A stretch of 64,000 bases of DNA from an uncultured Stenotrophomonas sp. (GTDB taxonomy: Bacteria; Pseudomonadota; Gammaproteobacteria; Xanthomonadales; Xanthomonadaceae), in contig NZ_CAMFIA010000003.1 of the NCBI RefSeq assembly GCF_945952405.1, positions 248,001 to 312,000 of the forward strand, in the 5' to 3' direction. The number at the start of each line of letters is the position of its first letter. Position 1 is the stretch's first letter. The position numbers and the translations under genes are program-made. This document shows positions 9,014-18,220 of this stretch, one piece after another. Below the pieces are notes generated by a model that saw nothing but the letters and a program-made list of their open reading frames with translations, ran no database searches and was not told the DNA's origin.

Positions 9014-10345
9014 TCAGGAGGTAGAGGATACCTTTCCTGTGTCAACGGAAGGATGACCTGTCGCTGTCCGGCAGACATCCCTGTAATCGCGGTACGGTGC
9101 CGCAAGCAGCCAGAGCATTGCTGGCAGCATGGGAATCAGGTATCGACCCTGCCCCTCGAACACGGCGATCGACAGCCATCCCAGCCCCAGCATGCCAAGC
9201 GCCAACAGCGTCGCCAAAGACAGCTGCCGCAGGTGAAGCCCGGCCCTGACCGCTCCCATGGCGGCTAGCAGGACAAGCAGTACATCAAGCAACCCAACGA
9301 CCCATCCGAGCCAGGCGGGAGCTCCCTCGACGTCGATGAACGGCCAGTACAGGAGGGTGGCCGGATCCATGCTGGCCTTTATCCTCATCGCGGCCAAGCG
9401 CAGGACCGATTGCGGATGCTCACTCATCCAGTCCAGAGCAATCGACCTGGCTACGCCATCGGCAGCGGGAGTCCACTGAAGGAACTTGGCATCCTCATCC
9501 CCTCCGGCGAGGAAGGCGGGGGCCAGATCAGCTTCCTGCTGGAAGCGCTTCAGGTCCTGAGCCGACAACGGCACTCGACTCAACGGCATCCAACCGCCTG
9601 TCTGGTTGTCAGCATTGTTGTTGACCAACAGGGTATAGCCGCTATTGGCACTGACAGGAATCGCATGATCAAACAGTGCTTCGTTGCGCAGCGTCCAAGG
9701 CAACAAAGCTGCGCCAAATGCGAGCAAGATCACCAGGCAACTGCGCACCCGGGGCAGATCGAACCTGCCCAGCAGCAAGCAGAAGACAACGCCAATGGGC
9801 AACGGCAGCAGTTGCGGCCGGTTCAATGCGGCCAGAGCCAGCACAACGCCCAGAATGCCGGACACAGGCATCCACATCGGCAGGCAAGCCAGGGCAAAGG
9901 CCAATACTGCAAGGAACACGGCCAGCGTTTCCGTGCCCAGCACCCCGGTATAGGCAATCAAGGCCGGATGAAAGGCGAGCAGTGCAAGACTGGCAAATTG
10001 CCAGGATCGGCGCATGCCACTTCGCGAACTGGCGAAGGCCCACAGCAGCAGCGTCGCCGATCCGAGCAGGAGATTCAGCGCCTTGCCAGCCGCCACATGG
10101 GCACCAAAAGCCGAGAACCAGGCACCCAGCAACGCCGGATAGAGCGGCGGCTGGCCAATGAAGGGAGTGCCAGCGACCTGGAGGCCCTGCCCGTTCGCCA
10201 GGTTGGTTGCCACTTCGACGTAGCGCGCAAAGTCGGAAACAGGGGGAATCGGCACCGAGGCTACGAATGCGACCCGCAGCAGGATGCCTGCGACGCAGAT
10301 CAACAGCAGGCCGGTAAGCGCAGACGAACGGGGGTGCAAGGGCAT
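9014..10345 (-). CDS. Multi-pass membrane protein, GT-C / glycosyltransferase family 39-like
   Basis: A 443-residue protein with about ten hydrophobic segments. A short N-terminal helix is followed by a periplasmic loop with SDFARYVEVATNLANGQG, which resembles the acidic first-loop signature of GT-C enzymes (ArnT, PMT, GT39). Such enzymes transfer sugars from polyprenyl-phosphate donors on the outer face of the inner membrane. The acceptor cannot be read from sequence. It lies head-to-head with the HAD-UbiA gene across 165 bases and tail-near rmlB. The family call is a motif-level judgement. Confidence 0.65.
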   Translation of the reverse strand: MPLHPRSSALTGLLLICVAGILLRVAFVASVPIPPVSDFARYVEVATNLANGQGLQVAGTPFIGQPPLYPALLGAWFSAFGAHVAAGKALNLLLGSATLLLWAFASSRSGMRRSWQFASLALLAFHPALIAYTGVLGTETLAVFLAVLAFALACLPMWMPVSGILGVVLALAALNRPQLLPLPIGVVFCLLLGRFDLPRVRSCLVILLAFGAALLPWTLRNEALFDHAIPVSANSGYTLLVNNNADNQTGGWMPLSRVPLSAQDLKRFQQEADLAPAFLAGGDEDAKFLQWTPAADGVARSIALDWMSEHPQSVLRLAAMRIKASMDPATLLYWPFIDVEGAPAWLGWVVGLLDVLLVLLAAMGAVRAGLHLRQLSLATLLALGMLGLGWLSIAVFEGQGRYLIPMLPAMLWLLAAPYRDYRDVCRTATGHPSVDTGKVSSTS

Positions 10346-10441
10346 CTGGGAATCGGGTCAAAGACCGCAACGTGGCAATGAAAAGGCAGGGCTGACCAGC
10401 ACTCGCCGTAGCGCGATCATGCCGAATACGACACCAGCGGC

Positions 10442-10447
10442 TATACT
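10442..10447 (+). promoter_or_regulatory. Candidate -10 element upstream of the HAD-UbiA gene
   Basis: TATACT sits 64 bases upstream of the 10511 start in the divergent spacer. A matching -35 box is not clear, so this is a weak call. Confidence 0.3.
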
Positions 10448-10510
10448 TCGCTCCGGATTCAGGTAGACCTCACCAAGCCTGAAGCATACACGGAACCCGG
10501 CAGGCAACGA

Positions 10511-11938
10511 ATGCAAGAAACTGATCACGCGCTCTGCGTAGACCTGGATGGCACCCTGCTGCGATCGGATCTGCTGTACGAATCCCTGCTGACCCTGCTG
10601 GCCAGCAACCCCCTGTACGTCTTCCTGCTGCCGCTGTGGCTGCTGCGCGGCAAGGCCGCACTGAAGCGGGAGATTGCCTCGCGGGTCACGCTGCCGGTTG
10701 AGTTCCTGCCCTACGACGAACGCGTGCTGGAGCTGCTGAAGACGACAGAACAGAGGCCCCGCGTGCTCTGCTCAGCGTCGGACAGCGGCCTGGTCAACGC
10801 CATCGCAGCCCATCTGGGCGTATTCGATGAAGTCATGGCCAGCGATGGCCAGCGCAACCTTGCCGGCCATCACAAGGCCGACGCGCTCAATGCGCGCTTC
10901 GGCGCGGGCCATTACGACTACATGGGCAATGCCAGCGTGGACCTGCAGGTCTGGAAGCATGCCGGAGGCGCCTACGTGGTCAACGCCGGCACCGGGCTCG
11001 CCGCCAGCGCAGCCCGGCAGACGGCCGTGCATGCCCATTGGCCGGCCCGTGGCGGTGGCCTGCGCACCTGGATCAAGGCGCTGCGCATCTACCAGTGGGC
11101 CAAGAACCTGCTGGTCCTGGTGCCACTGCTGACCGCCCACCGCTTCTTCGACCTGCCTGCCGTGCTGGATGCCGCCGCCGCATTCATTGCGTTCGGGCTG
11201 TGCGCGTCCGGCGTCTACCTGCTCAATGATCTGCTCGACCTGGCCCCGGACCGGCAACACGCCCGCAAGCGCAAGCGTCCATTTGCGGCCGGCAATCTTC
11301 CCCTGTTGCAGGGTCTGCTGGCGGCACCGCTGCTGACCCTGGTCGGGTTCGGCCTTGCGCTGTGGACCAGCCCGGCCTTCGCGCTGGTGCTGGTCGGCTA
11401 CTACGTCATGACCCTGGCCTATTCGTTCGTACTCAAGCGCATGGTCATGATCGACGTTGTCGTGCTTGCGGCCCTGTACACGGTGCGCATCATCGGTGGT
11501 GCTGTCGCGATCGATGTGGAACTGTCGTTCTGGCTGCTCGCCTTCTCGATGTTCATCTTCCTGAGTCTGGCCCTGCTCAAGCGCTATACCGAGCTGGAGG
11601 CAGTGATATCGGCCGGCAAGACCAAGGCCAGCGGCCGTGGCTACGCCGTCGGCGATCTGCCGCTGATCCAGTCGTTCGGCGCCGCCGCCGGCTACATCGG
11701 CGTGCTGGTGTTCGCGCTGTACATCAACAGCCCGGAGAGCCTGGCCCTCTATCAGCAGCCGAAGATCCTGTGGCTGCTGTGCCCGGTCCTGCTGTACTGG
11801 ATCAGCCGTGCCTGGATCATCGCCCACCGCGGAAACATGCACGACGATCCGATCGTGTTCGCTGCGCGCGACCGCGTGAGCCAGGCAATCGCCCTGCTCG
11901 CGCTGGCCATCGTCGGCTGCGCAACATTCCAGTGGTAG
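10511..11938 (+). CDS. HAD-like hydrolase / UbiA family prenyltransferase fusion
   Basis: A 475-residue two-domain protein. Residues 9-17 (CVDLDGTLL) give the HAD phosphatase nucleophile motif DxDGT, and the first 175 residues or so are soluble. The rest is a UbiA-type membrane domain with about eight helices and the polyprenyl-diphosphate-binding motif YLLNDLLDLAPDR. UbiA proteins with a HAD partner include phosphoribosyl transferases that make decaprenyl-phosphate-ribose precursors, where a phosphatase removes the 5-phosphate. A role in making a lipid-linked pentose therefore fits, but the true substrate is unknown. It is followed by a small transporter and an SDR. Confidence 0.8.
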   Translation: MQETDHALCVDLDGTLLRSDLLYESLLTLLASNPLYVFLLPLWLLRGKAALKREIASRVTLPVEFLPYDERVLELLKTTEQRPRVLCSASDSGLVNAIAAHLGVFDEVMASDGQRNLAGHHKADALNARFGAGHYDYMGNASVDLQVWKHAGGAYVVNAGTGLAASAARQTAVHAHWPARGGGLRTWIKALRIYQWAKNLLVLVPLLTAHRFFDLPAVLDAAAAFIAFGLCASGVYLLNDLLDLAPDRQHARKRKRPFAAGNLPLLQGLLAAPLLTLVGFGLALWTSPAFALVLVGYYVMTLAYSFVLKRMVMIDVVVLAALYTVRIIGGAVAIDVELSFWLLAFSMFIFLSLALLKRYTELEAVISAGKTKASGRGYAVGDLPLIQSFGAAAGYIGVLVFALYINSPESLALYQQPKILWLLCPVLLYWISRAWIIAHRGNMHDDPIVFAARDRVSQAIALLALAIVGCATFQW

Positions 11939-11978
11939 CCGTCGGCTACCCCCTTCCTGCCAGAGTCCCTGGAATCAC

Positions 11979-12356
11979 ATGTATACCGCCTTCATTCCGC
12001 TGATCCTGTTTTCCGTCGCGCTGAACGCCAGTGCCCAGCTGTTCCTGCGCCAGGGCATGCCCCAGGTCGCGCTGGTGACCTCGGACGGCTTCCTGCCGCT
12101 GCTCGCCAGTGGCCTTCGCGTGGTCTTCAATCCCTGGGTGTTCGCAGGCCTGTCCTGCTACGCGGTCAGCATCGTGCTGTGGATGTACGTGCTGTCCAAG
12201 GTCCAGGTGAGTTTCGCCTACCCGTTCCTGAGCGTCGGCTATGTCATCGTCGTCGCGGCCGCTTATTTCTGGTTCCGCGAACCGGTAAGCATCATGAAGC
12301 TCGCTGGCGTCGCCCTGATCTGCGTCGGTGTCGTTCTCGTCGCGAAGGGAGGTTGA
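11979..12356 (+). CDS. Small four-helix EamA/SMR-type membrane protein
   Basis: A 125-residue protein with four hydrophobic helices and motifs of the small multidrug resistance/EamA superfamily (SAQLFLRQGM in helix 1, FAYPFLSVGYVIV in helix 3, and LAGVALICVGVVLVAKG in helix 4). Relatives such as ArnE/ArnF flip undecaprenyl-phosphate-linked aminoarabinose. Placed between a UbiA protein and an SDR, it is a good candidate for flipping the lipid-linked sugar made by its neighbours. It starts 40 bases after the UbiA stop and ends three bases before the SDR. Confidence 0.75.
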   Translation: MYTAFIPLILFSVALNASAQLFLRQGMPQVALVTSDGFLPLLASGLRVVFNPWVFAGLSCYAVSIVLWMYVLSKVQVSFAYPFLSVGYVIVVAAAYFWFREPVSIMKLAGVALICVGVVLVAKGG

Positions 12357-12359
12357 GCA

Positions 12360-13331
12360 ATGGCCCGTCATATCATCATCGGTGGCAGTGGCTTCACCGG
12401 CACCTACCTGGCGCGTTCGCTGCTGGCGCAGAACCAGCAGGTCACGATCATCGACATCGCCGCCCTTCCCACCGAGTTCGCGGGACGGGTGGACTATCAC
12501 TGCATCGACATCGTGGTCCCCGGTGCGCTGCAGCAGGTGGCCCTGGCCGAGGGCGATATCGTCTATCACCTGGCGGCGCGCCAGTTCCACAACGACGTGC
12601 CGCACCACAACCAGGATGCGTGGTTCGCCGAAGTCAACGTCGGCGGTACGTCCAACGTGCTGGAATGGATGGCGCAGCTGGCTACGCCGCGGCTGGTCTA
12701 CACCAGTACCGACATGGTCTACGGCCTGCCGCAGAAGCTGCCGGTTCCGCCGGACCATGCCAAGAATCCGCTGGGTCCGTATGGCCGCAGCAAGGCCGCG
12801 TCCGAGCAGCTGTGCGAACAGGCACGGGGCCGCGGGTACCGGATCACCATCCTGCGCCCGAGAATGATCGTCGGCCCGGGTCGATTCGGCATCCTGACCA
12901 AGCTGTTCAAGCTGATGGACCTGAATCTCCCCATCCCGACCATCGGCAGCGGCCGCAACCGCTACCAGATGATCGCCGTGGAAGATGTGGTCAACGCCAT
13001 CCAGCTGTCGGTGGCGCACGACCTGCCCGCCGTCGCTCTGAGCCTGGGCTCCGGCCCGGCGCCGGTGGTGCGCGAGCTGCTGCGCAACACGATCCGGCGC
13101 ATCGGTTCGCACTCGATGGTCATTCCGGTGCCTGCCGGTCCGCTCAAGTTGACGCTCTCGCTGCTGGAGAAGCTGGGCAAGCCGCTGCTGCACCGCGAGC
13201 AGTACCAGATTGCCGACATCAACTACGTGGTCGATATCGCACCGACCGAATCCACGCTGCAGTGGGCGCCGACCAAGAATGACGAAGACATGCTGGTGGC
13301 GGCCTACGAGCACTACAGCAAGTCCCGCTGA
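12360..13331 (+). CDS. NAD-dependent epimerase/dehydratase (extended SDR)
   Basis: A 323-residue extended SDR with the nucleotide-binding motif IIGGSGFTGTYLA, a catalytic STDMVYG threonine region and YGRSK (YxxxK). The C-terminal substrate domain includes IGSGRNRYQMIAVEDVV. The family acts on sugar nucleotides, or on lipid-linked sugars as in DprE2. The substrate cannot be assigned. It lies three bases after the small transporter, so it is in one operon with the UbiA protein. Confidence 0.8.
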   Translation: MARHIIIGGSGFTGTYLARSLLAQNQQVTIIDIAALPTEFAGRVDYHCIDIVVPGALQQVALAEGDIVYHLAARQFHNDVPHHNQDAWFAEVNVGGTSNVLEWMAQLATPRLVYTSTDMVYGLPQKLPVPPDHAKNPLGPYGRSKAASEQLCEQARGRGYRITILRPRMIVGPGRFGILTKLFKLMDLNLPIPTIGSGRNRYQMIAVEDVVNAIQLSVAHDLPAVALSLGSGPAPVVRELLRNTIRRIGSHSMVIPVPAGPLKLTLSLLEKLGKPLLHREQYQIADINYVVDIAPTESTLQWAPTKNDEDMLVAAYEHYSKSR

Positions 13332-13420
13332 TCCCGAAAATACTTCGGCCCCGGCCATGGATTCTTCGACATGACCTGTCTTGCCCGGTGTCGCTGACCT
13401 ACTGAATCAACCCATATCCA

Positions 13421-15115
13421 ATGCACATGGAAAGTCGTCCCTCTTCTTCCGATGCCCTCCTGCCCGACGGCCAGGCTGCGCGCAGGTTCGTCGTCTGTGC
13501 TGTTGGACTGGTTGTCCTGCTGGCCGTTTCGAAAGCGCTCGCCGCCTACAGCGGCGTAAAGGCAGCTACCTACATACTGCCCATCCTGGCGGTCCTTGTT
13601 CTTGCACCCCGCATTGGTCTGGCCTGGGCCGCCCCTGCGGTCAAGGCATTGCTGGTCCTTTCCCTGTCCGCACTGCTGTTGAACATCGTGCCGGACTCGA
13701 CATGGGACGGCAACATGTACCACAAGGTCGCCATTGTCGCGCTGCACGATGGCTGGAATCCGTGGCTTTTCCCTGAGTTTTCCGACTGGGCCGCTACGCG
13801 AAGCGAGATCTACTATTCGTCCGGCGTATGGGACGGCAATCCGAACGCCATGTGGGTCAGCCACTACCCGAACCTGTCCTGGCTGTTCAGTGCAGCCTTG
13901 ATGGACTACGGATTTGGATGGGAGTCCGGCAAGGCATTGAACCTGCTTCTTGCGATCGCCCTGTTCGTATATGCGCGCACTGTCTTCAAGCAGTACCTGC
14001 CGAACCGCTGGCAGGTGGAAGTGCTCGCGCTGCTTGCGGTGGCGTGCCAGCCAATCGTCGGCCAACTGCCCACAAACTATGTGGATGGCTGCACGTATTC
14101 GGTCATTGCGCTCACAACGCTTTGCATCCTTGACCGCGATCGTAGTCCTGCCGTCAACGTGATCGTCTGGTGCAGCCTGATCATTCTTGCCGGCGTGAAG
14201 TTCACCGGTGCCCTGTACGCGGCGATGCTTGCGCTTCCATTCCTGGTGGTACGCCGCCCTGGCCTGAAAGAGATTGCGACCTGGTCCCTGCTGGGAGCCA
14301 TTGCCCTGTCCCACCCCTACCTCAACCATATCGCCTCGGACCTGGATATCGGCTACCCGGTTACCGGTACGGATATGGTTCTGCGCGGACAGGCCGAGGC
14401 ATCGGTGCTTGAGAAGCCGCGGATCCGGACACTTGCAGAGTCACTGCTTGCCCACACGTCAAACGCCACTACGTTCCCGGGCATGAAGATTCCAGGCACC
14501 TTCGCCATGGACGAGATCAAATCATCGGGTGCACCGGATCCGCGATTCGCCGGATTCGGCCCCTTGTTCTCACTTGCCCTGGTGATCGCCGCAGTGGCAA
14601 TTGTTCTTGCACTGGTGCTGGAACGGCGCAATCGCCGCCAGGGCATCAATCACTGGTACCTGCTGGCCGCCGTAGCGTATCTGGTGGTCATGGCCATCGC
14701 GCATGCAGCGCCCTGGTGGGCTCGCTATGTCCCGTTCCTGTACCTCGCCCTGATACTTGTACTGCTCGTCTGTTCAGGATCTACGATCAAGGGAGTCCGC
14801 GTTGCATCTTCGCTTGCCAGCCTGGTGATGCTGGTCAACGCCGTCCTGGTCTTTGCCGGCGTGGCGCAGTACACCCGTGATTTCGCCCTTCGTCCCGCAA
14901 TGCAGGCCAACCGGGCCATCAGCGCGCAATACCAGCAGGGCGAGCACGTCATTGTCGCGGCTCCGCAGTTCTTTGGTTTCTCCACCCTTTATCACACGCA
15001 GCACGTCCTCGGCATCAAGGATGTCGAGTATCAGGTCTCTGGAATGGACAACACGGCATGTGAAGGTCCGCAGCAGATCGGCGACTGGATCGGCTTCTCC
15101 AAGCTCTGCAGATAA
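13421..15115 (+). CDS. Large multi-pass membrane protein, probable GT-C glycosyltransferase
   Basis: A 564-residue protein with roughly twelve hydrophobic segments. The first external loop contains DSTWDGNMYHK and a second stretch DGNPNAMWVSHYPNLSW, acidic and aromatic loops reminiscent of GT-C enzymes. The C-terminal quarter is a soluble domain. No family is firmly recognised. The GC content is somewhat lower than in the rml genes. It follows the SDR by 89 bases and probably uses the lipid-linked donor made by the preceding genes. An alternative start is the ATG two codons in, at 13427. Confidence 0.6.
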   Translation: MHMESRPSSSDALLPDGQAARRFVVCAVGLVVLLAVSKALAAYSGVKAATYILPILAVLVLAPRIGLAWAAPAVKALLVLSLSALLLNIVPDSTWDGNMYHKVAIVALHDGWNPWLFPEFSDWAATRSEIYYSSGVWDGNPNAMWVSHYPNLSWLFSAALMDYGFGWESGKALNLLLAIALFVYARTVFKQYLPNRWQVEVLALLAVACQPIVGQLPTNYVDGCTYSVIALTTLCILDRDRSPAVNVIVWCSLIILAGVKFTGALYAAMLALPFLVVRRPGLKEIATWSLLGAIALSHPYLNHIASDLDIGYPVTGTDMVLRGQAEASVLEKPRIRTLAESLLAHTSNATTFPGMKIPGTFAMDEIKSSGAPDPRFAGFGPLFSLALVIAAVAIVLALVLERRNRRQGINHWYLLAAVAYLVVMAIAHAAPWWARYVPFLYLALILVLLVCSGSTIKGVRVASSLASLVMLVNAVLVFAGVAQYTRDFALRPAMQANRAISAQYQQGEHVIVAAPQFFGFSTLYHTQHVLGIKDVEYQVSGMDNTACEGPQQIGDWIGFSKLCR

Positions 15116-15203
15116 ACAGCGGTCTGGACGACCCGGCGCCAGGTACATGGAACCCTGGCGCTGATCGAATCGAACACCTGCCGGACGGGCGCCACCATAC
15201 GCA

Positions 15204-15233
15204 TTCGCATGGTCACCCCAAGCCAGCTAGAAT
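15204..15233 (+). promoter_or_regulatory. Predicted sigma-70 promoter of etfBA
   Basis: TTCGCA (15204-15209) and TAGAAT (15228-15233) are separated by 18 bases, 76 bases ahead of the etfB start. The 193-base spacer between the membrane protein and etfB holds no other gene. Confidence 0.4.
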
Positions 15234-15308
15234 CGGGGTCCCACCCCCGAACCGGTTGCTATTCCAGGACCGGATGTTCTCCCTGTTTAGTGAAGGACCC
15301 CGTACCAG

Positions 15309-16055
15309 ATGAAAATCCTCGTCGCGTACAAGCGCGTGGTGGACTACAACGTCCGCATTCAGGTCAAGCCGGACGGTTCCGGCGTGGTCACCGATGGCGT
15401 CAAGCTGTCGCCCAATCCCTTCGATGAAATCGCCCTGGAAGAAGCCCTGCGCCTGCGCGACAAGGGCATCGCCAGCGAAGTGGTGGTTGCCACCATCGCT
15501 CCGGCCGACGCCCAGGCGCACCTGCGCAACGGCTTGGCCATGGGCGCCAACCGTGCCATCCACGTCGTCACCGACCAGGCCATCCAGCCGCTGACCGCCT
15601 CGCGCACCCTGCTCAAGCTGATCGAGAAGGAACAGCCGGACCTGGTGATCCTCGGCAAGCAGGCCATCGACGACGACGCCAACCAGACGGGCCAGATGCT
15701 GGCCACGCTGTGGGGCCGACCGCAGGCGACTTTCGCCAGCAAGCTCGAGATCGCCGACGGCAAGGCCACGGTGACCCGTGAAGTCGACGCCGGCCTGGAA
15801 ACGCTGGAAGTGGACCTGCCGGCCGTGGTCACCACCGACCTGCGCCTGAACGAGCCGCGCTTCATCAAGCTACCGGACATCATGAAGGCCAAGGCCAAGC
15901 CGCTGGAAACGCTGCAGCTGGCCGACCTCGGCGTTGAAGCCGCCGATACCTTCAAGACCACCCACTACGCCGCGCCGTCCAAGCGCAGCAAGGGCGTGAT
16001 GGTCAAGGACGCGGCCGAACTGGTTGCCGCACTCAAGCAGAAGGGGCTGCTGTAA
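15309..16055 (+). CDS. etfB: Electron transfer flavoprotein beta subunit
   Basis: A 248-residue ETF beta subunit starting MKILVAYKRVVDYNVRIQVK, with the family pattern NPFDEIALEEALRLRDKG, the AMP-binding region VILGKQAIDDDANQTGQ and a C-terminal ETF-loop region. The heterodimer carries electrons from acyl-CoA and other flavin dehydrogenases to ETF-quinone oxidoreductase. The stop overlaps the etfA start (TAATG). In Xanthomonadaceae these genes mark one border of the variable LPS locus. Confidence 0.95.
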   Translation: MKILVAYKRVVDYNVRIQVKPDGSGVVTDGVKLSPNPFDEIALEEALRLRDKGIASEVVVATIAPADAQAHLRNGLAMGANRAIHVVTDQAIQPLTASRTLLKLIEKEQPDLVILGKQAIDDDANQTGQMLATLWGRPQATFASKLEIADGKATVTREVDAGLETLEVDLPAVVTTDLRLNEPRFIKLPDIMKAKAKPLETLQLADLGVEAADTFKTTHYAAPSKRSKGVMVKDAAELVAALKQKGLL

Positions 16056-16993
16056 TGAGCAAGATTCTCGTCATCGCCGAGCACCACGACGGCAAGCTCA
16101 ACGCCGCCACCGCCAAGACCGTCAGCGCCGCCGCCGCCATCAGCGGTGCCAGCATCGACGTGCTGGTACTGGCCGCCGATCCGGCCACCGTCGCCGCCGA
16201 AGCGGCAAAGATCAGTGGCGTTGCCAAGGTCCTGACCGTGGCCAACGCGGCCAACGCCCAGGCCATCGCCCAGGTGTTGGCGCCGCAGATCGCCCAGCTG
16301 GCCAAGGGCTACACCCACGTATTCGGCCCGTCCACCACCTTCGGCAAGGACCTGATGCCGTGCGTGGCCGCCCTGCTCGGCGTCAACCAGGTCTCCGACC
16401 TGATGAGCGTCGAAGGCAGCCACACCTTCAAGCGTCCGATCTACGCCGGCAACGCGATCATCACCGTGGAAGCGCCCGCCGACCAGATCGTGGTCGCCAC
16501 CGTGCGTGCCGCATCGTGGCCGGAAGCCGCCCAGGGCGGCAGTGCCGCGATTGAAGCCGCCAGTGTCGATGCCGCGCTGCCGGACCACACCCGCTTCGTC
16601 GGCCTGGCCGCCGGTGCCAGCGACCGCCCGGACCTGCAGAGCGCCAAGCGCGTGGTCTCCGGCGGCCGCGGCGTCGGCTCGGAAGAGAACTTCAAGGTCA
16701 TCTTCCAGCTAGCCGACAAGCTCGGCGCCGCTGTCGGTGCTTCGCGCGCCGCGGTCGATGCCGGTTACGTGCCCAGCGACCTGCAGGTCGGCCAGACCGG
16801 CAAGATCATCGCGCCGGAGCTGTACGTCGCGGTCGGCATCAGTGGCGCAATCCAGCATCTGACCGGCATCAAGGATGCCGGCACCATCGTCGCGATCAAC
16901 AAGGACGGCGACGCGCCGATCTTCGAGATCGCCGACATCGGCCTGGTGGGGGATCTGTTCGCGATCCTGCCGGAGCTGGAAAAGGCACTTTGA
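16055..16993 (+). CDS. etfA: Electron transfer flavoprotein alpha subunit
   Basis: A 312-residue ETF alpha subunit with the C-terminal FAD-binding domain: [42 protein letters not shown] and [14 protein letters not shown]. Together with EtfB it forms the soluble electron carrier of fatty acid and amino acid oxidation. Just after the stop, an inverted repeat (TGCCGCTGG at 17002-17010 and CCAGCGGCA at 17017-17025) may form a hairpin before wecB. Confidence 0.95.
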   Translation: MSKILVIAEHHDGKLNAATAKTVSAAAAISGASIDVLVLAADPATVAAEAAKISGVAKVLTVANAANAQAIAQVLAPQIAQLAKGYTHVFGPSTTFGKDLMPCVAALLGVNQVSDLMSVEGSHTFKRPIYAGNAIITVEAPADQIVVATVRAASWPEAAQGGSAAIEAASVDAALPDHTRFVGLAAGASDRPDLQSAKRVVSGGRGVGSEENFKVIFQLADKLGAAVGASRAAVDAGYVPSDLQVGQTGKIIAPELYVAVGISGAIQHLTGIKDAGTIVAINKDGDAPIFEIADIGLVGDLFAILPELEKAL

Positions 16994-17053
16994 CGTGCAC
17001 CTGCCGCTGGCTCCGGCCAGCGGCACTGTCCCTCTGAATTCAAGCAGGTAATC

Positions 17054-18196
17054 GTGAGTACTCCCTACAAGAAGGTAATGGTTGTTTTCGGTACCCGCCC
17101 GGAAGCCATCAAGATGGCCCCGGTAGTGGAAGCGCTGAAGGCCCGGCCTGAGATCGAGACGATCGTTGCGGTTACCGCGCAGCATCGGCAGATGCTCGAT
17201 CAGGTCATGGACCTGTTCGGTATCACGCCGGACGTCGACCTCAACGTGATGGAACCTGGCCAGACCCTGGCGGGCCTGTTCGCCAAGATCCTGACCGGCA
17301 TGACCGCGGTGATCGCCGAGCACAAGCCGGATCTGGTGCTGGTGCATGGTGATACCAGCACCACGCTGGCCAGTGCGCTGGCCGCCTTCTACAACCGCGT
17401 GGCCGTGGGCCATGTGGAAGCAGGGCTGCGCACCGGCGACATCTATGCACCGTGGCCCGAAGAGGCCAATCGCCGGCTGACCGGGCCGCTGACCCGCCTG
17501 CATTTTGCACCGACCACCCGCTCGCGTGACAACCTGCTGGCCGAAGGCACCGCGAGCAAGGACGTCCACGTCACCGGCAACACCGTGATCGATGCCCTGC
17601 TCACCGTCGCCGACAAGCTGAAGCACGACACCGCGCTGATTGAATCGATGCGGGCCCGCTTCCCGTTCCTCGACGCCTCCAAGCGCCTGGTGCTGGTGAC
17701 CGGCCATCGCCGCGAAAACTTCGGCAGCGGCTTCGAGAGCATCTGCGAGGCGCTGAAGGCGCTGGCCGCTCGCGGCGATACGCAGATCGTCTACCCGGTC
17801 CACCTCAATCCCAACGTGCAGGGGCCGGTCAACCGGATCCTCGCCGATGCCCCGGGCGTGTTCCTGATCGAGCCGCAGGATTACCTGCCGTTCGTCTACC
17901 TGATGACCCAGTCGACGCTGATCATCACCGACTCCGGTGGCGTGCAGGAGGAAGCCCCGTCGCTGGGCAAGCCGGTGCTGGTGATGCGCGATACCACCGA
18001 GCGCCCTGAAGCGGTGGACGCAGGCACCGTACTGCTGGTTGGCACCGATGCTGGCAGGATCGTGGCTGAGGCCACCCGCCTGCTCGACGACGAAGCCGCC
18101 TACCAGTCAATGGCACATGCCCATAATCCGTACGGTGATGGCAAGGCCGCTGCACGCATTGCTGCCTTGATCCAAGGCGAGGCGATGCCGGCCTGA
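17054..18196 (+). CDS. wecB: UDP-N-acetylglucosamine 2-epimerase (non-hydrolysing)
   Basis: A 380-residue enzyme, the usual length, converting UDP-GlcNAc to UDP-ManNAc for surface polysaccharides. Motifs are [14 protein letters not shown] at the N-terminus, [37 protein letters not shown] and [16 protein letters not shown] with a downstream TERPEA. It starts at GTG 17054. It sits directly after etfA and converges with the O-antigen glycosyltransferases. Confidence 0.92.
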   Translation: MSTPYKKVMVVFGTRPEAIKMAPVVEALKARPEIETIVAVTAQHRQMLDQVMDLFGITPDVDLNVMEPGQTLAGLFAKILTGMTAVIAEHKPDLVLVHGDTSTTLASALAAFYNRVAVGHVEAGLRTGDIYAPWPEEANRRLTGPLTRLHFAPTTRSRDNLLAEGTASKDVHVTGNTVIDALLTVADKLKHDTALIESMRARFPFLDASKRLVLVTGHRRENFGSGFESICEALKALAARGDTQIVYPVHLNPNVQGPVNRILADAPGVFLIEPQDYLPFVYLMTQSTLIITDSGGVQEEAPSLGKPVLVMRDTTERPEAVDAGTVLLVGTDAGRIVAEATRLLDDEAAYQSMAHAHNPYGDGKAAARIAALIQGEAMPA

Positions 18197-18220
18197 CCCG
18201 ATGCGCGAGGCAACGGCAAG

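Noticed and set aside
17002..17025. Terminator between etfA and wecB
   Set aside because: The inverted repeat is clear but there is no T-run, so it is kept only as a hairpin comment under etfA.
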